The notes under the pieces were generated by a model that was not told the origin of the DNA, did not search any database, and saw only the letters and a program-made list of their open reading frames with translations. A stretch of 6,738 nt of DNA from an uncultured Bacilli bacterium (GTDB lineage Bacteria > Bacillota_I > Bacilli_A > RF39 > UBA660), in NCBI GenBank assembly GCA_910586295.1, contig CAJUGE010000074.1:1-6738 (forward strand), in the 5' to 3' direction. Within the stretch, counting starts at the first letter, position 1. The number at the start of each line of letters is the position of its first letter. Below are positions 1-6,621 of the stretch, one piece after another. A program made the position numbers and the translations under genes.

Positions 1-927
1 ATGAGTAATAACTATAGTGAATACTTTGGTTTTACACTTGAAGAGACAAAAGAAATATTAAAATACTATAATCTAGAACTAACCAAAGAAGTAAAAGACT
101 ATTACGACGGCTATATATTTGGTAAAACTCATGTATGTAACCCTTGGAGTATACTAAATTATTGTAATAGAAAAGAGTTAGATCCTTATTGGATTAGTAC
201 AGGAAGCAATAAATTAATAAAAAAATTACTAAATGAAACATCAAACAAAGAACCAATAGAAAAACTATTACAAGGTGATAGTATAGATTTTAAATATGAT
301 AAAAGCATAACATATGAAAGTTTCACTGAAGTAGATAATCTAAACAACTTATTTAATCTGCTACTGGTAACAGGATATATAACATTTGATAGAAAAGAAG
401 AAAGTACATTTAGTGAAAAAAACTACTTCAAAATACCAAACAAAGAAGTAAAAGAAGACTTCATAAGAATAGTAGATAATATATCTTACAAACAAAGAAT
501 AGTAACAATAGAAAACTATGAAGACTTTATACAATCATTCTTGAGTGATGATAAAAAATACATAGAAAACTACTTAAATCAAAAACTACTAAGTGTAAGT
601 TACAATGATGACTATGAAAGTTTCTATCATGGATATTCACTAGGACTATTTAGTATACTCTTAAATAACGATAAATTTATAGTTAAGTCAAACAGAGAAA
701 CAGGACTAGGAAGAAGTGATGTACTAATAGAAAAAGCGGACAGAAGTGTAGGAGTAGTAGTAGAATTCAAACTTGCAGAAAATGAAACAGACATGGAAAC
801 TCAAGCAAGTGAAGGAGTAAAACAAATAAAGACAAAAGAATACTATAAAGAACTAGTCTTAGATGGAGTAAAAGATATAAAAGAGATAATAATAGTATTC
901 CATGGAAAGAAAGCAATAGTTAGATAA
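1..927 (+). CDS. AAA-ATPase-like / PD-(D/E)XK nuclease family protein, C-terminal part
   Basis: Seen: 308 codons open from the first base. Residues about 5-80 (YFGF, then YDGY, NPWS and YWISTGS) match the end of the AAA-ATPase-like domain (PF09820 type). Residues about 200-300 match the PD-(D/E)XK-like domain (PF08011/DUF1703 type): D240 in GRSD, E255 and K257 in VEFK, and Q275 before KTKEYY, so the nuclease-like signature is complete. Known: family members usually exceed 500 residues and carry a P-loop ATPase about 200 residues long before this point; their function is poorly defined, and defence or mobile roles have been suggested. Inference: the ATG at position 1 is probably an internal Met, and the true start lies upstream of the window. 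The alternative is an N-terminally deleted remnant. CTA leucine codons are common here but rare in the gene at 1903, hinting at a separate history. No terminator with a T-tract follows it. Confidence 0.8.
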   Translation: MSNNYSEYFGFTLEETKEILKYYNLELTKEVKDYYDGYIFGKTHVCNPWSILNYCNRKELDPYWISTGSNKLIKKLLNETSNKEPIEKLLQGDSIDFKYDKSITYESFTEVDNLNNLFNLLLVTGYITFDRKEESTFSEKNYFKIPNKEVKEDFIRIVDNISYKQRIVTIENYEDFIQSFLSDDKKYIENYLNQKLLSVSYNDDYESFYHGYSLGLFSILLNNDKFIVKSNRETGLGRSDVLIEKADRSVGVVVEFKLAENETDMETQASEGVKQIKTKEYYKELVLDGVKDIKEIIIVFHGKKAIVR

Positions 928-960
928 TAAAAAGCGTAAAAGACTTTACAATGTTATGTT

Positions 961-990
961 TTGATATAAAAAAAGTGCTACAATTATATT
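961..990 (+). promoter_or_regulatory. Probable promoter for the two-gene unit at 1031-2427
   Basis: TTGATA (961-966) is followed after 18 bases by TATATT (985-990). An overlapping extended -10, TGCTACAAT (976-984), is an alternative but has no good -35 at the right distance. Transcription would start near 997, about 35 bases before the ATG at 1031. The preceding gene ends at 927, so a separate promoter is expected here. Confidence 0.5.
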
Positions 991-1002
991 AATAAAAAGA
1001 TT

Positions 1003-1018
1003 TAACATAATTATGTTA
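1003..1018. repeat. 16-bp perfect palindrome, possible operator or RNA hairpin
   Basis: TAACATAATTATGTTA is fully self-complementary. It lies just downstream of the predicted -10 and its last three bases overlap the ribosome site TTAGGAG (1016-1022). The half-site TTATGTT also occurs at 954-960, directly before the -35. The layout suits a repressor site, or an RNA hairpin with a 6-bp stem and AAUU loop beside the ribosome site. In such AT-rich DNA a palindrome of this length can arise by chance, so the position is the main argument. Confidence 0.4.
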
Positions 1019-1030
1019 GGAGTTAAGATA

Positions 1031-1870
1031 ATGGCAAAATATGTACAATTTATTTTTGAAGATAAAGAACCAGAATATTATAATGTTGATGATTTTTCTT
1101 TAGAAACTATAAAGAAACTACCTTCTTATAATGAAAAATGGTTTAAAATGACTTTTTTAGATGGAAAAAAGAGAATGTTTGATGGCAAAATATTAGATAT
1201 CTATCCTGCAACCTTAATAAATATTATCTATAATGGAAAACGAGTAAGTTATGAAGAAACAAAAAGAATAGTTGAGAGTGACTTAAAATACAAAGACTTA
1301 TTATGGAGTATGGATACTATTTGTAGGAATAACTTTAGTAGTTTAGGCTTAAACTTTACAGACGAAGAGGGATATTCCAAACAACTAAAATCATATCAAC
1401 AAGATTTTGATAAAAATCACTTTTGTTTATTTACGCTACCCAATAATTTTTCTGCATCTTTTTTAGAAGATGAAAAAGCCATGACGATTGAAGACTTTGA
1501 TAGTAGCATAAAATTAGATTATGCCAAAGATTTAAAAAACATAGCTATGAATGCAGCAGCAGGACAAGACTATTTAAAAGAAAATCAATTTACAATGGAG
1601 TTGTTTAAAAATTATTTTGACATGTTAAGAAAATTTTGCAAAGCATATCCAAAGGATATTCAAGAAGGAATATTTTGTATTTGTTATTTTCATTTTGAAC
1701 ATTTTAATAATTTAAAAACTCTAGAAGAAATAAACTTCTTTTTAGATATTTGCGACTATACTTATGGATTTACTAATGGTTATGGTAAAGAACTATTTAA
1801 TTGCTATAGAGAATATATAAATGAACAATATAAAGAGTTAGAAAATGAAGAAAATTTTGGATTAGTTTAA
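1031..1870 (+). CDS. Hypothetical protein, 279 aa, unassigned
   Basis: I do not recognise this protein. The start at 1031 (MAKYVQF) is chosen over the in-frame ATG at 1013 because TTAGGAG (1016-1022) sits 8 bases before it and overlaps the upstream ATG. Seen: no signal peptide, no long hydrophobic membrane segment and no P-loop or metal-binding motif I can name. The first 70 residues look like a small beta-rich domain with charged turns; the remainder reads as helical and rich in Phe, Tyr and Lys. There are seven Cys, including CIC in the IFCICYFHFEHF stretch near residue 205. Their spacing does not form a standard zinc site. It is a soluble, probably cytoplasmic protein. The CheD-like gene begins only 32 bases after its stop with no terminator between, so the two are likely co-transcribed and may act together. 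Possible roles as substrate, inhibitor or partner of that deamidase are inference only. Confidence 0.85.
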   Translation: MAKYVQFIFEDKEPEYYNVDDFSLETIKKLPSYNEKWFKMTFLDGKKRMFDGKILDIYPATLINIIYNGKRVSYEETKRIVESDLKYKDLLWSMDTICRNNFSSLGLNFTDEEGYSKQLKSYQQDFDKNHFCLFTLPNNFSASFLEDEKAMTIEDFDSSIKLDYAKDLKNIAMNAAAGQDYLKENQFTMELFKNYFDMLRKFCKAYPKDIQEGIFCICYFHFEHFNNLKTLEEINFFLDICDYTYGFTNGYGKELFNCYREYINEQYKELENEENFGLV

Positions 1871-1902
1871 CTATTTTGTATAAAAATAAAATGGAGGATG
1901 TA

Positions 1903-2427
1903 ATGGATAAATATTTAAAAGATGATTACTATGACGAAGAAGCATATAGACTTAGGTTTTATCTTGAAGAGCACGCAAAAATAGCACACATGGGTGAAAT
2001 TGTAGTATCAAGTGCTGAAAAGCCAATTATAGGTACCACAGCATTAGACACTTGTATTGGAATAGTATTCTATGATAGAAAAAATAAAAAAGGAATTGTT
2101 GGTCATGCTTATGACAGTGGTAAAATAAAAATGATGCACGACATGATAGAACTTCTTGATAAAGATAATCATCAAGTTATAGAATATGCTATTGTTTCTG
2201 GATATAGAAATGTTGAAAGAAAAAATTTTACTGGAGAAATTGAATTACTAGATTATTTAGAAAAGCATTGTCCTAAAAATATTGAATTAAAACCTTTTCA
2301 AAGTTTAAATATTCAAGTTTGTTCAAATGTATTAGCTTATGAATTTGCTTTTGAAGTAAGTAAAGGAGAAAATGTTGGAAATTACTTATTCTATGAAGGA
2401 AGAAATTCTAGAAATAAATATCGATAA
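1903..2427 (+). CDS. CheD-like deamidase-fold protein, 174 aa
   Basis: Start at 1903 is set by GGAGG (1893-1897), 5 bases before the ATG; longer in-frame starts at 1876 (TTG) and 1891 (ATG) lie before or across that site. Seen: residues 30-68 match the core of CheD. MGEIVV is followed by T45, then C51 six residues later in TALDTC, then H68 seventeen residues after the Cys in GIVGH, with YD after the Cys. Known: Thermotoga CheD uses Thr21, Cys27 and His44, the same 6 and 17 spacing, to deamidate receptor glutamines. Later segments (YAIVSGYRN near 104-112, the helix ending LEKHC, and YEFAFEVSKGEN near 150-161) also follow the CheD order. The usual LGSC is LDTC here. Inference: a glutamine deamidase or related amidohydrolase with a non-chemotaxis target, since no che, receptor or flagellar gene is present. 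Substrate unknown; the adjacent 1031-1870 product is the obvious candidate partner. Confidence 0.75.
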   Translation: MDKYLKDDYYDEEAYRLRFYLEEHAKIAHMGEIVVSSAEKPIIGTTALDTCIGIVFYDRKNKKGIVGHAYDSGKIKMMHDMIELLDKDNHQVIEYAIVSGYRNVERKNFTGEIELLDYLEKHCPKNIELKPFQSLNIQVCSNVLAYEFAFEVSKGENVGNYLFYEGRNSRNKYR

Positions 2428-2434
2428 AAAAATA

Positions 2435-2460
2435 ACTGACAAACCGAGTTGGTCGCCAGT
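2435..2460 (+). other. GC-rich structured intergenic segment
   Basis: This stretch stands out from its AT-rich surroundings: 2436-2466 contains 18 G/C of 31. It can fold as ACTG (2435-2438) with CAGT (2457-2460), an internal loop, then ACC (2443-2445) with GGT (2451-2453) around GAGTT. It directly precedes the terminator at 2465-2489. Reading the opposite strand, the hairpin is followed by a T-tract (complement of 2428-2434), so it could act as a terminator for that direction, though no minus-strand gene exists nearby. I do not match it to a known riboswitch class. Confidence 0.35.
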
Positions 2461-2464
2461 CCTA

Positions 2465-2489
2465 GGTGTATAATTATACGCTCTTTTTT
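2465..2489 (+). terminator. Rho-independent terminator after the CheD-like gene
   Basis: GGTGTAT (2465-2471) pairs with ATACGCT (2476-2482), including two G-U pairs, around an AATT loop. The following run TCTTTTTT ends at 2489. The stem is AU-rich and modest, but the T-tract is good and it lies about 40 bases after the stop codon at 2427. It should end transcription of the 1031-2427 unit. Confidence 0.6.
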
Positions 2490-2493
2490 CTTA

Positions 2494-2522
2494 TTGTCAA
2501 ATTCAATTCGAAATTTTAATTA
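2494..2522 (+). promoter_or_regulatory. Weak candidate promoter for the Rieske oxidoreductase gene
   Basis: TTGTCA (2494-2499) has AT-rich -10 candidates at the right distance, TAATTA (2517-2522, spacer 17) or TTTAAT (2515-2520, spacer 15). Neither is a strong match. A promoter is expected because the preceding unit ends in a terminator. The better -35-like TTGACA at 2555-2560 lies too close to the start codon to serve this gene. Confidence 0.25.
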
Positions 2523-2581
2523 AAAAGAAAAAATAATGAAAGAAATAATGGATTTTGACAACACTATTATTAGGTGATAAC

Positions 2582-4021
2582 ATGAGCATTTGGAAAAAAG
2601 AAGAATATAACACTAATACTTTAAATAAAAATATAGAAGTTAATACTCTAATCATTGGAGGTGGTTTAACAGGACTTTTAACTGCATACTTTTTAAATGA
2701 CACTTCTTCATGTGTAGTAGAAGCAAGAACTATAGGCACAGGCGTAACTAAAAATACAACAGCAAAAATAACATACTTACAAAGTGATATATATAATAAG
2801 ATTAAAAAGCTTACTAACAAAGAAAATGCAAAACTTTACCTAAACTCTCAAATAGAAAGTGTAAAAGACTTAAAAAATTTAATAGAAAAAGAAGGGATTA
2901 ACTGTGACTTAAAAGAAACTCCATCTTATATATTTACAAGCAAAAAAAGTAAAATAAACAAGTTAAAAGAAGAAATATACTTTCTAAAAAAGAATGGCAT
3001 AAAAGTATCAAAAAGTCCTCTTCCAATCAAATATAAAAACTATTCTTCTTACAAAGTAAACGATACTTACACATTTAATCCATTAAAATTTATAACCAGT
3101 TTATACGAAGTGCTTAACACTAAAAATATTAAAGTTTACGAAAATACAAAAGTATTAAATGTAAAAAAAGAGAATGATATTTACATATGCACAACTGATA
3201 ACTTTACACTAAAAGCCAAAAATATAGTGTACACAAATAACTATCCATCATTCGTTTTTCCACTTCTCATGCCATTAAGAACTTCCATAGAAAAATCTCA
3301 CATAATAGTCTCACTTGCTTCAAAATATAAAAACTTTTCTTGTATAAATATTGAAAAGCCTACTTATTCTTGTAGGTTTTATAAAGAAAATAACAAAATA
3401 TATCAAATATCTCTTGGAAGTTCACACAACATTGCATTCAAACAAAATGATAACAAATGCTTTGACAAAGTAATAAGAGAATTCAAACTAAATAGATGTA
3501 ACATTGTTGACAAATATTCAAACACAGATATAATCACATCAGACTATATGCCACTAATTGGAAAGATAAAAAATAATATGTATATATCAACTGGCTACAA
3601 CACCTGGGGTATGACAAATAGTATACTTGGTGCTAAAATCATAACAGACTTAATTAAAAATAAACAAAGTGAATACTCTAAACTATTTAACCCCAAAAGA
3701 ATTAACAAATCAAACATAATAAAATTTCCATACTATATATTTACAGGACTATATAGTTATATAACATCAAAAATAATTAAAAATAAATCTTGGTACAAAA
3801 AGAATATAAAAGTGCACCGAACTCTAGGCACAGATATAAGTGTATACATAGATGAGCAAGGAATAGAACATAAAGTAAAAAATAAATGTCCTCACTTAGG
3901 ATGTGGCTTAATATTCAATGAAGCAGAAAAATGCTGGGATTGCCCTTGCCATAGTTCGAGGTTTGATATTGATGGAAATTGTATAAAAGGACCAAGTAAC
4001 AACAACATTAAGATAAAATAA
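2582..4021 (+). CDS. FAD-dependent oxidoreductase with C-terminal Rieske [2Fe-2S] domain (YhfW-like)
   Basis: Start at 2582 follows AGGTG (2572-2576) with 5-base spacing; the in-frame TTG at 2555 is not credible. The 479-aa protein has two domains. Residues about 20-370 form a DAO-family FAD fold: dinucleotide motif GGGLTG (26-31) with E47 closing the second strand, then SDYMPLIG (320-327) and TGYNTWGM (337-344), the usual C-terminal FAD contacts. Residues about 400-479 are a Rieske domain: C436-x-H438 and C454-x-x-H457 ligate the 2Fe-2S cluster, and GPS follows. C441 and C456 occupy the positions of the disulfide of bc1/b6f-type Rieske proteins. No signal peptide or membrane segment is seen, so it is predicted to be cytosolic. 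Bacillus subtilis YhfW has the same two-domain order and similar length. Inference: a flavin dehydrogenase passing electrons through its own Rieske centre; substrate and acceptor unknown. Confidence 0.9.
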   Translation: MSIWKKEEYNTNTLNKNIEVNTLIIGGGLTGLLTAYFLNDTSSCVVEARTIGTGVTKNTTAKITYLQSDIYNKIKKLTNKENAKLYLNSQIESVKDLKNLIEKEGINCDLKETPSYIFTSKKSKINKLKEEIYFLKKNGIKVSKSPLPIKYKNYSSYKVNDTYTFNPLKFITSLYEVLNTKNIKVYENTKVLNVKKENDIYICTTDNFTLKAKNIVYTNNYPSFVFPLLMPLRTSIEKSHIIVSLASKYKNFSCINIEKPTYSCRFYKENNKIYQISLGSSHNIAFKQNDNKCFDKVIREFKLNRCNIVDKYSNTDIITSDYMPLIGKIKNNMYISTGYNTWGMTNSILGAKIITDLIKNKQSEYSKLFNPKRINKSNIIKFPYYIFTGLYSYITSKIIKNKSWYKKNIKVHRTLGTDISVYIDEQGIEHKVKNKCPHLGCGLIFNEAEKCWDCPCHSSRFDIDGNCIKGPSNNNIKIK

Positions 4022-4054
4022 AAATTAAAACTTCCAATTAAAAAAGAGATGTTA

Positions 4055-4060
4055 TATAAT
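4055..4060 (+). promoter_or_regulatory. Possible -10 element before the MBL hydrolase gene
   Basis: A perfect TATAAT lies at 4055-4060, with a poor -35 (TTCCAA, 4032-4037) 17 bases upstream. Transcription would begin near 4067, inside the ribosome site AGGTGAT (4066-4072), giving a very short leader. It may be a real near-leaderless start or just an AT-rich coincidence, with the gene read through from the oxidoreductase gene 56 bases upstream. Confidence 0.3.
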
Positions 4061-4077
4061 AAATTAGGTGATTAAAA

Positions 4078-4818
4078 ATGGAATTAAAATTTCTTGGAAG
4101 AGGTTCAGCATTTAATTATAAAGAAGGAAACACATCAAGCTATTTTATAGAAAATAATGAACTATTCTTAATAGACTGTGGAAGTACAATATTCAGAAGA
4201 ATAATGAATATGAATCTTTTAGAAAATATAGAAAAAATAAATATATTTATAACTCACACTCACACAGACCACATAGGCAGTTTAGGAACACTTATAGAAT
4301 ATGCTTATTTTAACATGAATAAAAAAGTTAACCTTATTCTAGAAGAAAACTTAAAGAACATAAACAGCATAAAAGAAATATTAAATTATTGTGGTGTAAC
4401 AAGAGAAATGTATAACGTAACTTATACTAAATACATTATTGGTATGTACGAAACATTTAACAAAGTATCATACATAGAAACAAGACACACAGACACTTTA
4501 AATGCCTATAGTTTGATATTTTTAACAAATAATGGAGTAGTTTTTTACTCAGGAGACACTAACAATGCAACTTACTTAGAATACTTACTAATGACAGGGA
4601 CAAATTTTGAAAGAATTTATATAGAGACTACTTTAAATGAGTCAAGTCCTGTGCACTTACCACTAAGTAAACTATCAAGTCTTGTGCCAGAAGAATTAAA
4701 AAGTAAAGTATTTTGTATGCACTTAGAAAGCCAAGAATGCATAGAAAAAGTAATTGAAAATGGTTTTAATGTTGTAGAAATAGAAAAATCATCTAGAAGA
4801 CTTATAAAAATAAAATAA
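4078..4818 (+). CDS. MBL-fold metallo-hydrolase
   Basis: The 246-aa protein carries the full metallo-beta-lactamase-fold signature: H60-x-H62-x-D64-H65 in THTHTDHIGS, H137 in RHTD, D160 in SGDT and H215 in MHLE, enough for a two-metal site. H193 in VHLP is a further conserved-looking histidine. The opening LKFLGRGSAFNYKEGNTSSYFI is typical of RNase Z-like and related hydrolases, where a strand and turn precede the Asn-Thr-Ser segment. It lacks the extra exosite arm that would let me call it a tRNA 3' processing enzyme, so the substrate stays open. The start is supported by AGGTGAT (4066-4072) 5 bases upstream, the same kind of site used by the preceding gene. It is predicted to be cytosolic and may share a transcript with the oxidoreductase, as no terminator separates them. 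No terminator is visible after it either. Confidence 0.88.
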   Translation: MELKFLGRGSAFNYKEGNTSSYFIENNELFLIDCGSTIFRRIMNMNLLENIEKINIFITHTHTDHIGSLGTLIEYAYFNMNKKVNLILEENLKNINSIKEILNYCGVTREMYNVTYTKYIIGMYETFNKVSYIETRHTDTLNAYSLIFLTNNGVVFYSGDTNNATYLEYLLMTGTNFERIYIETTLNESSPVHLPLSKLSSLVPEELKSKVFCMHLESQECIEKVIENGFNVVEIEKSSRRLIKIK

Positions 4819-4828
4819 CCCAGACTAT

Positions 4829-4857
4829 TTGAAATTCCACCTAAAGTATGTTAGAAT
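4829..4857 (+). promoter_or_regulatory. Strong promoter for the sigma factor gene
   Basis: TTGAAA (4829-4834), a 17-base spacer and TAGAAT (4852-4857), with TG at 4849-4850 making an extended -10. Predicted transcription start is near 4864, giving a leader of about 20 bases that contains the ribosome site GGGGG (4871-4875). It begins only 11 bases after the stop of the preceding gene. It looks like a housekeeping-sigma promoter and not an unusual one recognised only by the encoded factor. Confidence 0.7.
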
Positions 4858-4883
4858 ACACTAACAAGACGGGGGATTTTTTT

Positions 4884-5678
4884 ATGAAAGAAATTGTAGA
4901 AATGTTAGAAGAATATAGGAATGGCGATTTTTCTAGAGATAAACTATTTGATTATTATGAATCTTACGCTAAAAATCTAGCAAGCGAGTATTATGGACTT
5001 GGTTCAGAAGACGAAGATATCTTATCTTCTGCTTACGAGGGATTAGCTTCATCTTTAGAAAAATTAAAAGAATATACACCATCAAATATTCCAACATTTA
5101 TTAACAGATGCATTGTATCAAGTATAAAACGTGAAATTGCAACGAGTCTAGACTTTAGATATATAGGAATACCTAGGATTGAAATAGTAAACATTCTAAT
5201 ACAAATAAAACAACAAACAAAAGAATTAGGAAGAGAACCATCCGAAGAAGAAATATTATCATTATGTGGTAGCGAGTTAAAGGAACATGCACTAAGAATA
5301 GGAGATAATATTGAAAACTTAGACGCTTCATTTGTTAATTATGAAAAGTTAGATACTGTTCAAAATGGAAACATAGATATAGAAAGTATACTAATTTATA
5401 ACGAACTAAAAAATGGACTTAAAAACTTAATAATGAAATCTGGATTAACGTACATTGAAAAACAAGTATTATTGAATAGATATTTTACTCCACGTTTAGG
5501 ATTAAAAGAGTTAGCTGTTAAACTTGGAGTTTCAATGTCTTATGTTAGAAGACTCAACAATACTGGATTAAATAAACTTAAGAAATATTATATGGAATAT
5601 ATTTTAGATTTAGCGAGTGCAAAAGAATCAAGTACAAGAATAGACGTAAGGGGATTAACTTATAAGAAAAGAAAATAA
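4884..5678 (+). CDS. Alternative sigma-70 family RNA polymerase sigma factor
   Basis: Start at 4884 follows GGGGG (4871-4875) by 8 bases; the in-frame ATG at 4848 lies inside the promoter and is rejected. The 264-aa protein has region 2 at about 20-87 (DILSSAYEGLASSLEK, then IPTFINRCIVSSIKREI), a region-3-like segment at about 97-130 (PRIEIV ending in ELGREPSEEEI), and region 4 at about 185-236 with a helix-turn-helix near 206-225 (GLKELAVKLGVSMSYVRRL). A basic tail ends in YKKRK. There is no region 1.1, so it is an alternative factor of the three-domain type (as in SigB/SigF/WhiG-like groups) and not the main one. It would direct RNA polymerase to a separate promoter set; the stimulus cannot be read from sequence. 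No anti-sigma or partner-switch gene is adjacent, which is unusual for SigB/SigF types. It is probably co-transcribed with the methyltransferase gene 12 bases downstream. Confidence 0.88.
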   Translation: MKEIVEMLEEYRNGDFSRDKLFDYYESYAKNLASEYYGLGSEDEDILSSAYEGLASSLEKLKEYTPSNIPTFINRCIVSSIKREIATSLDFRYIGIPRIEIVNILIQIKQQTKELGREPSEEEILSLCGSELKEHALRIGDNIENLDASFVNYEKLDTVQNGNIDIESILIYNELKNGLKNLIMKSGLTYIEKQVLLNRYFTPRLGLKELAVKLGVSMSYVRRLNNTGLNKLKKYYMEYILDLASAKESSTRIDVRGLTYKKRK

Positions 5679-5690
5679 AAAGGAGTAACA

Positions 5691-6608
5691 ATGAAAGTAA
5701 CTATAGATGGACTAAACCATGAAGGAAAAGGAATAGCAAAAATAGATAATAAGATAACTTTTGTAAATAATGCTATTACACATGAAGAAGTAGAAATAGA
5801 AATAACCAAGTCTCACAAAAGCTTTAATGAAGCAAAAGTGACAAAATACATAATAAAAAGTAAAAACAGAGAAGAACCAGTCTGTCCTTACTATGGAACA
5901 TGCGGTGGCTGTGACATAATGCACATGAATTACGAAACACAAGTTGAATTTAAAAAAGAAAAAGTAAAAAACATATTAAAAAGATATGCTAATTTAGATA
6001 TTGAACCTCAAGTAATAAAATCTGATAAATCACTTCATTACCGCAACAAAATAACACTCCACTACAAAAATAGAAAACTAGGATACATGAAAGAAAACAC
6101 TAATGAAATATTAGAAATAACCACTTGTCCATTAGCGATGGATAACATAAATGAATTTATAAAAAATAACAAAAGTATAAGTCAAGATTTAATAATAAGA
6201 GAAAATAATAAAGGTGTCATAATAACAAATTTAAATAATGATAAAATGATAGAAGAAATAAATGAATACAAATTTCAAGTAGACACTTATTCATTCTTTC
6301 AAATAAACCATTATATATGTAGTAAAATATTTGAAATACTAAAAGAAAATCTAGAAGAAAACATGACTTGCTTAGACCTTTACTCTGGAGTTGGAACTCT
6401 TTCTATAGTAGCAAGTAAAAAATCAAGATTTGTATATAGCATAGAAATAAACGAACACTCTCATAAAAATGCTTTAGAAAATAAAAAATTAAATAATTGT
6501 GATAATGTTAAATTTATATTAGGAGACGTTCAAAAGGAAATAAACAACATCCATGAAAAAATAGATGTTATTATAACTGATCCGCCAAGAAAAGGAATGA
6601 GTCTGTAA
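5691..6608 (+). pseudogene. rlmD: 23S rRNA (uracil-C5)-methyltransferase, RlmD/RumA type, truncated by an insertion sequence
   Basis: Start ATG follows AAGGAG (5680-5685) by 5 bases. Domains in order: TRAM-like RNA-binding domain at 1-55; [4Fe-4S] ligands C65, C71, C74 and C146; the FFQIN segment at 202-206; SAM-binding motif DLYSGVGT at 229-236; and DPPRKG at 297-302. The protein stops at residue 305. Known: RumA/TrmA-family enzymes continue for roughly 70-100 residues more and carry the nucleophilic Cys (SCNP/SCDP motif) and a general-base Glu there. Both are missing, so the product should be inactive. The last codons (ATG AGT CTG TAA) run into the apparent end of an IS256-like element, which supplies the stop. 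Family assignment is firm; whether the target was U1939, U747 or a tRNA uracil cannot be told. It follows the sigma factor gene closely and likely shares its transcript. A contig edge caused by the repeat element is also possible. Confidence 0.85.
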
Positions 6609-6621
6609 ATAAATCTGTGTA

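Noticed and set aside
936..949. Hairpin GTAAA-AGAC-TTTAC after the first gene as a terminator
   Set aside because: The stem has only five, mostly A-U, pairs and no T-tract follows, so it is not convincing.
2435..2489. tRNA-like or known riboswitch in the GC-rich intergenic segment
   Set aside because: There is no acceptor stem, no GGTTCGAATCC-like T-arm, and no consensus of a riboswitch class I know; it is retained only as an unexplained structured segment.
2536..2577. 13-codon open frame (ATG at 2536, TGA at 2575-2577) ending in the ribosome site of the Rieske gene
   Set aside because: Considered as a leader peptide, but it has no ribosome site of its own, no run of a regulatory amino acid, and is within chance expectation.
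2555..2581. TTGACA at 2555-2560 as a promoter, or the TTG there as the Rieske gene start
   Set aside because: A -10 at the right distance would overlap the ATG at 2582, and that ATG has its own well-spaced AGGTG site.
2503..2820. Minus-strand open frame of 105 codons
   Set aside because: It lies opposite the FAD-binding part of the Rieske oxidoreductase gene, lacks a ribosome site, and its hydrophobic composition is what the reverse of Lys/Asn-rich codons gives.
4848..4883. ATG at 4848 as the sigma factor start
   Set aside because: It lies between the -35 and -10 of the promoter, so it would not be transcribed; GGGGG before the ATG at 4884 sets the start.
5712..5942. Minus-strand open frame of 76 codons
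   Set aside because: It is a shadow of the TRAM and Fe-S region of the methyltransferase gene, with Phe/Tyr-rich composition and no initiation signal.
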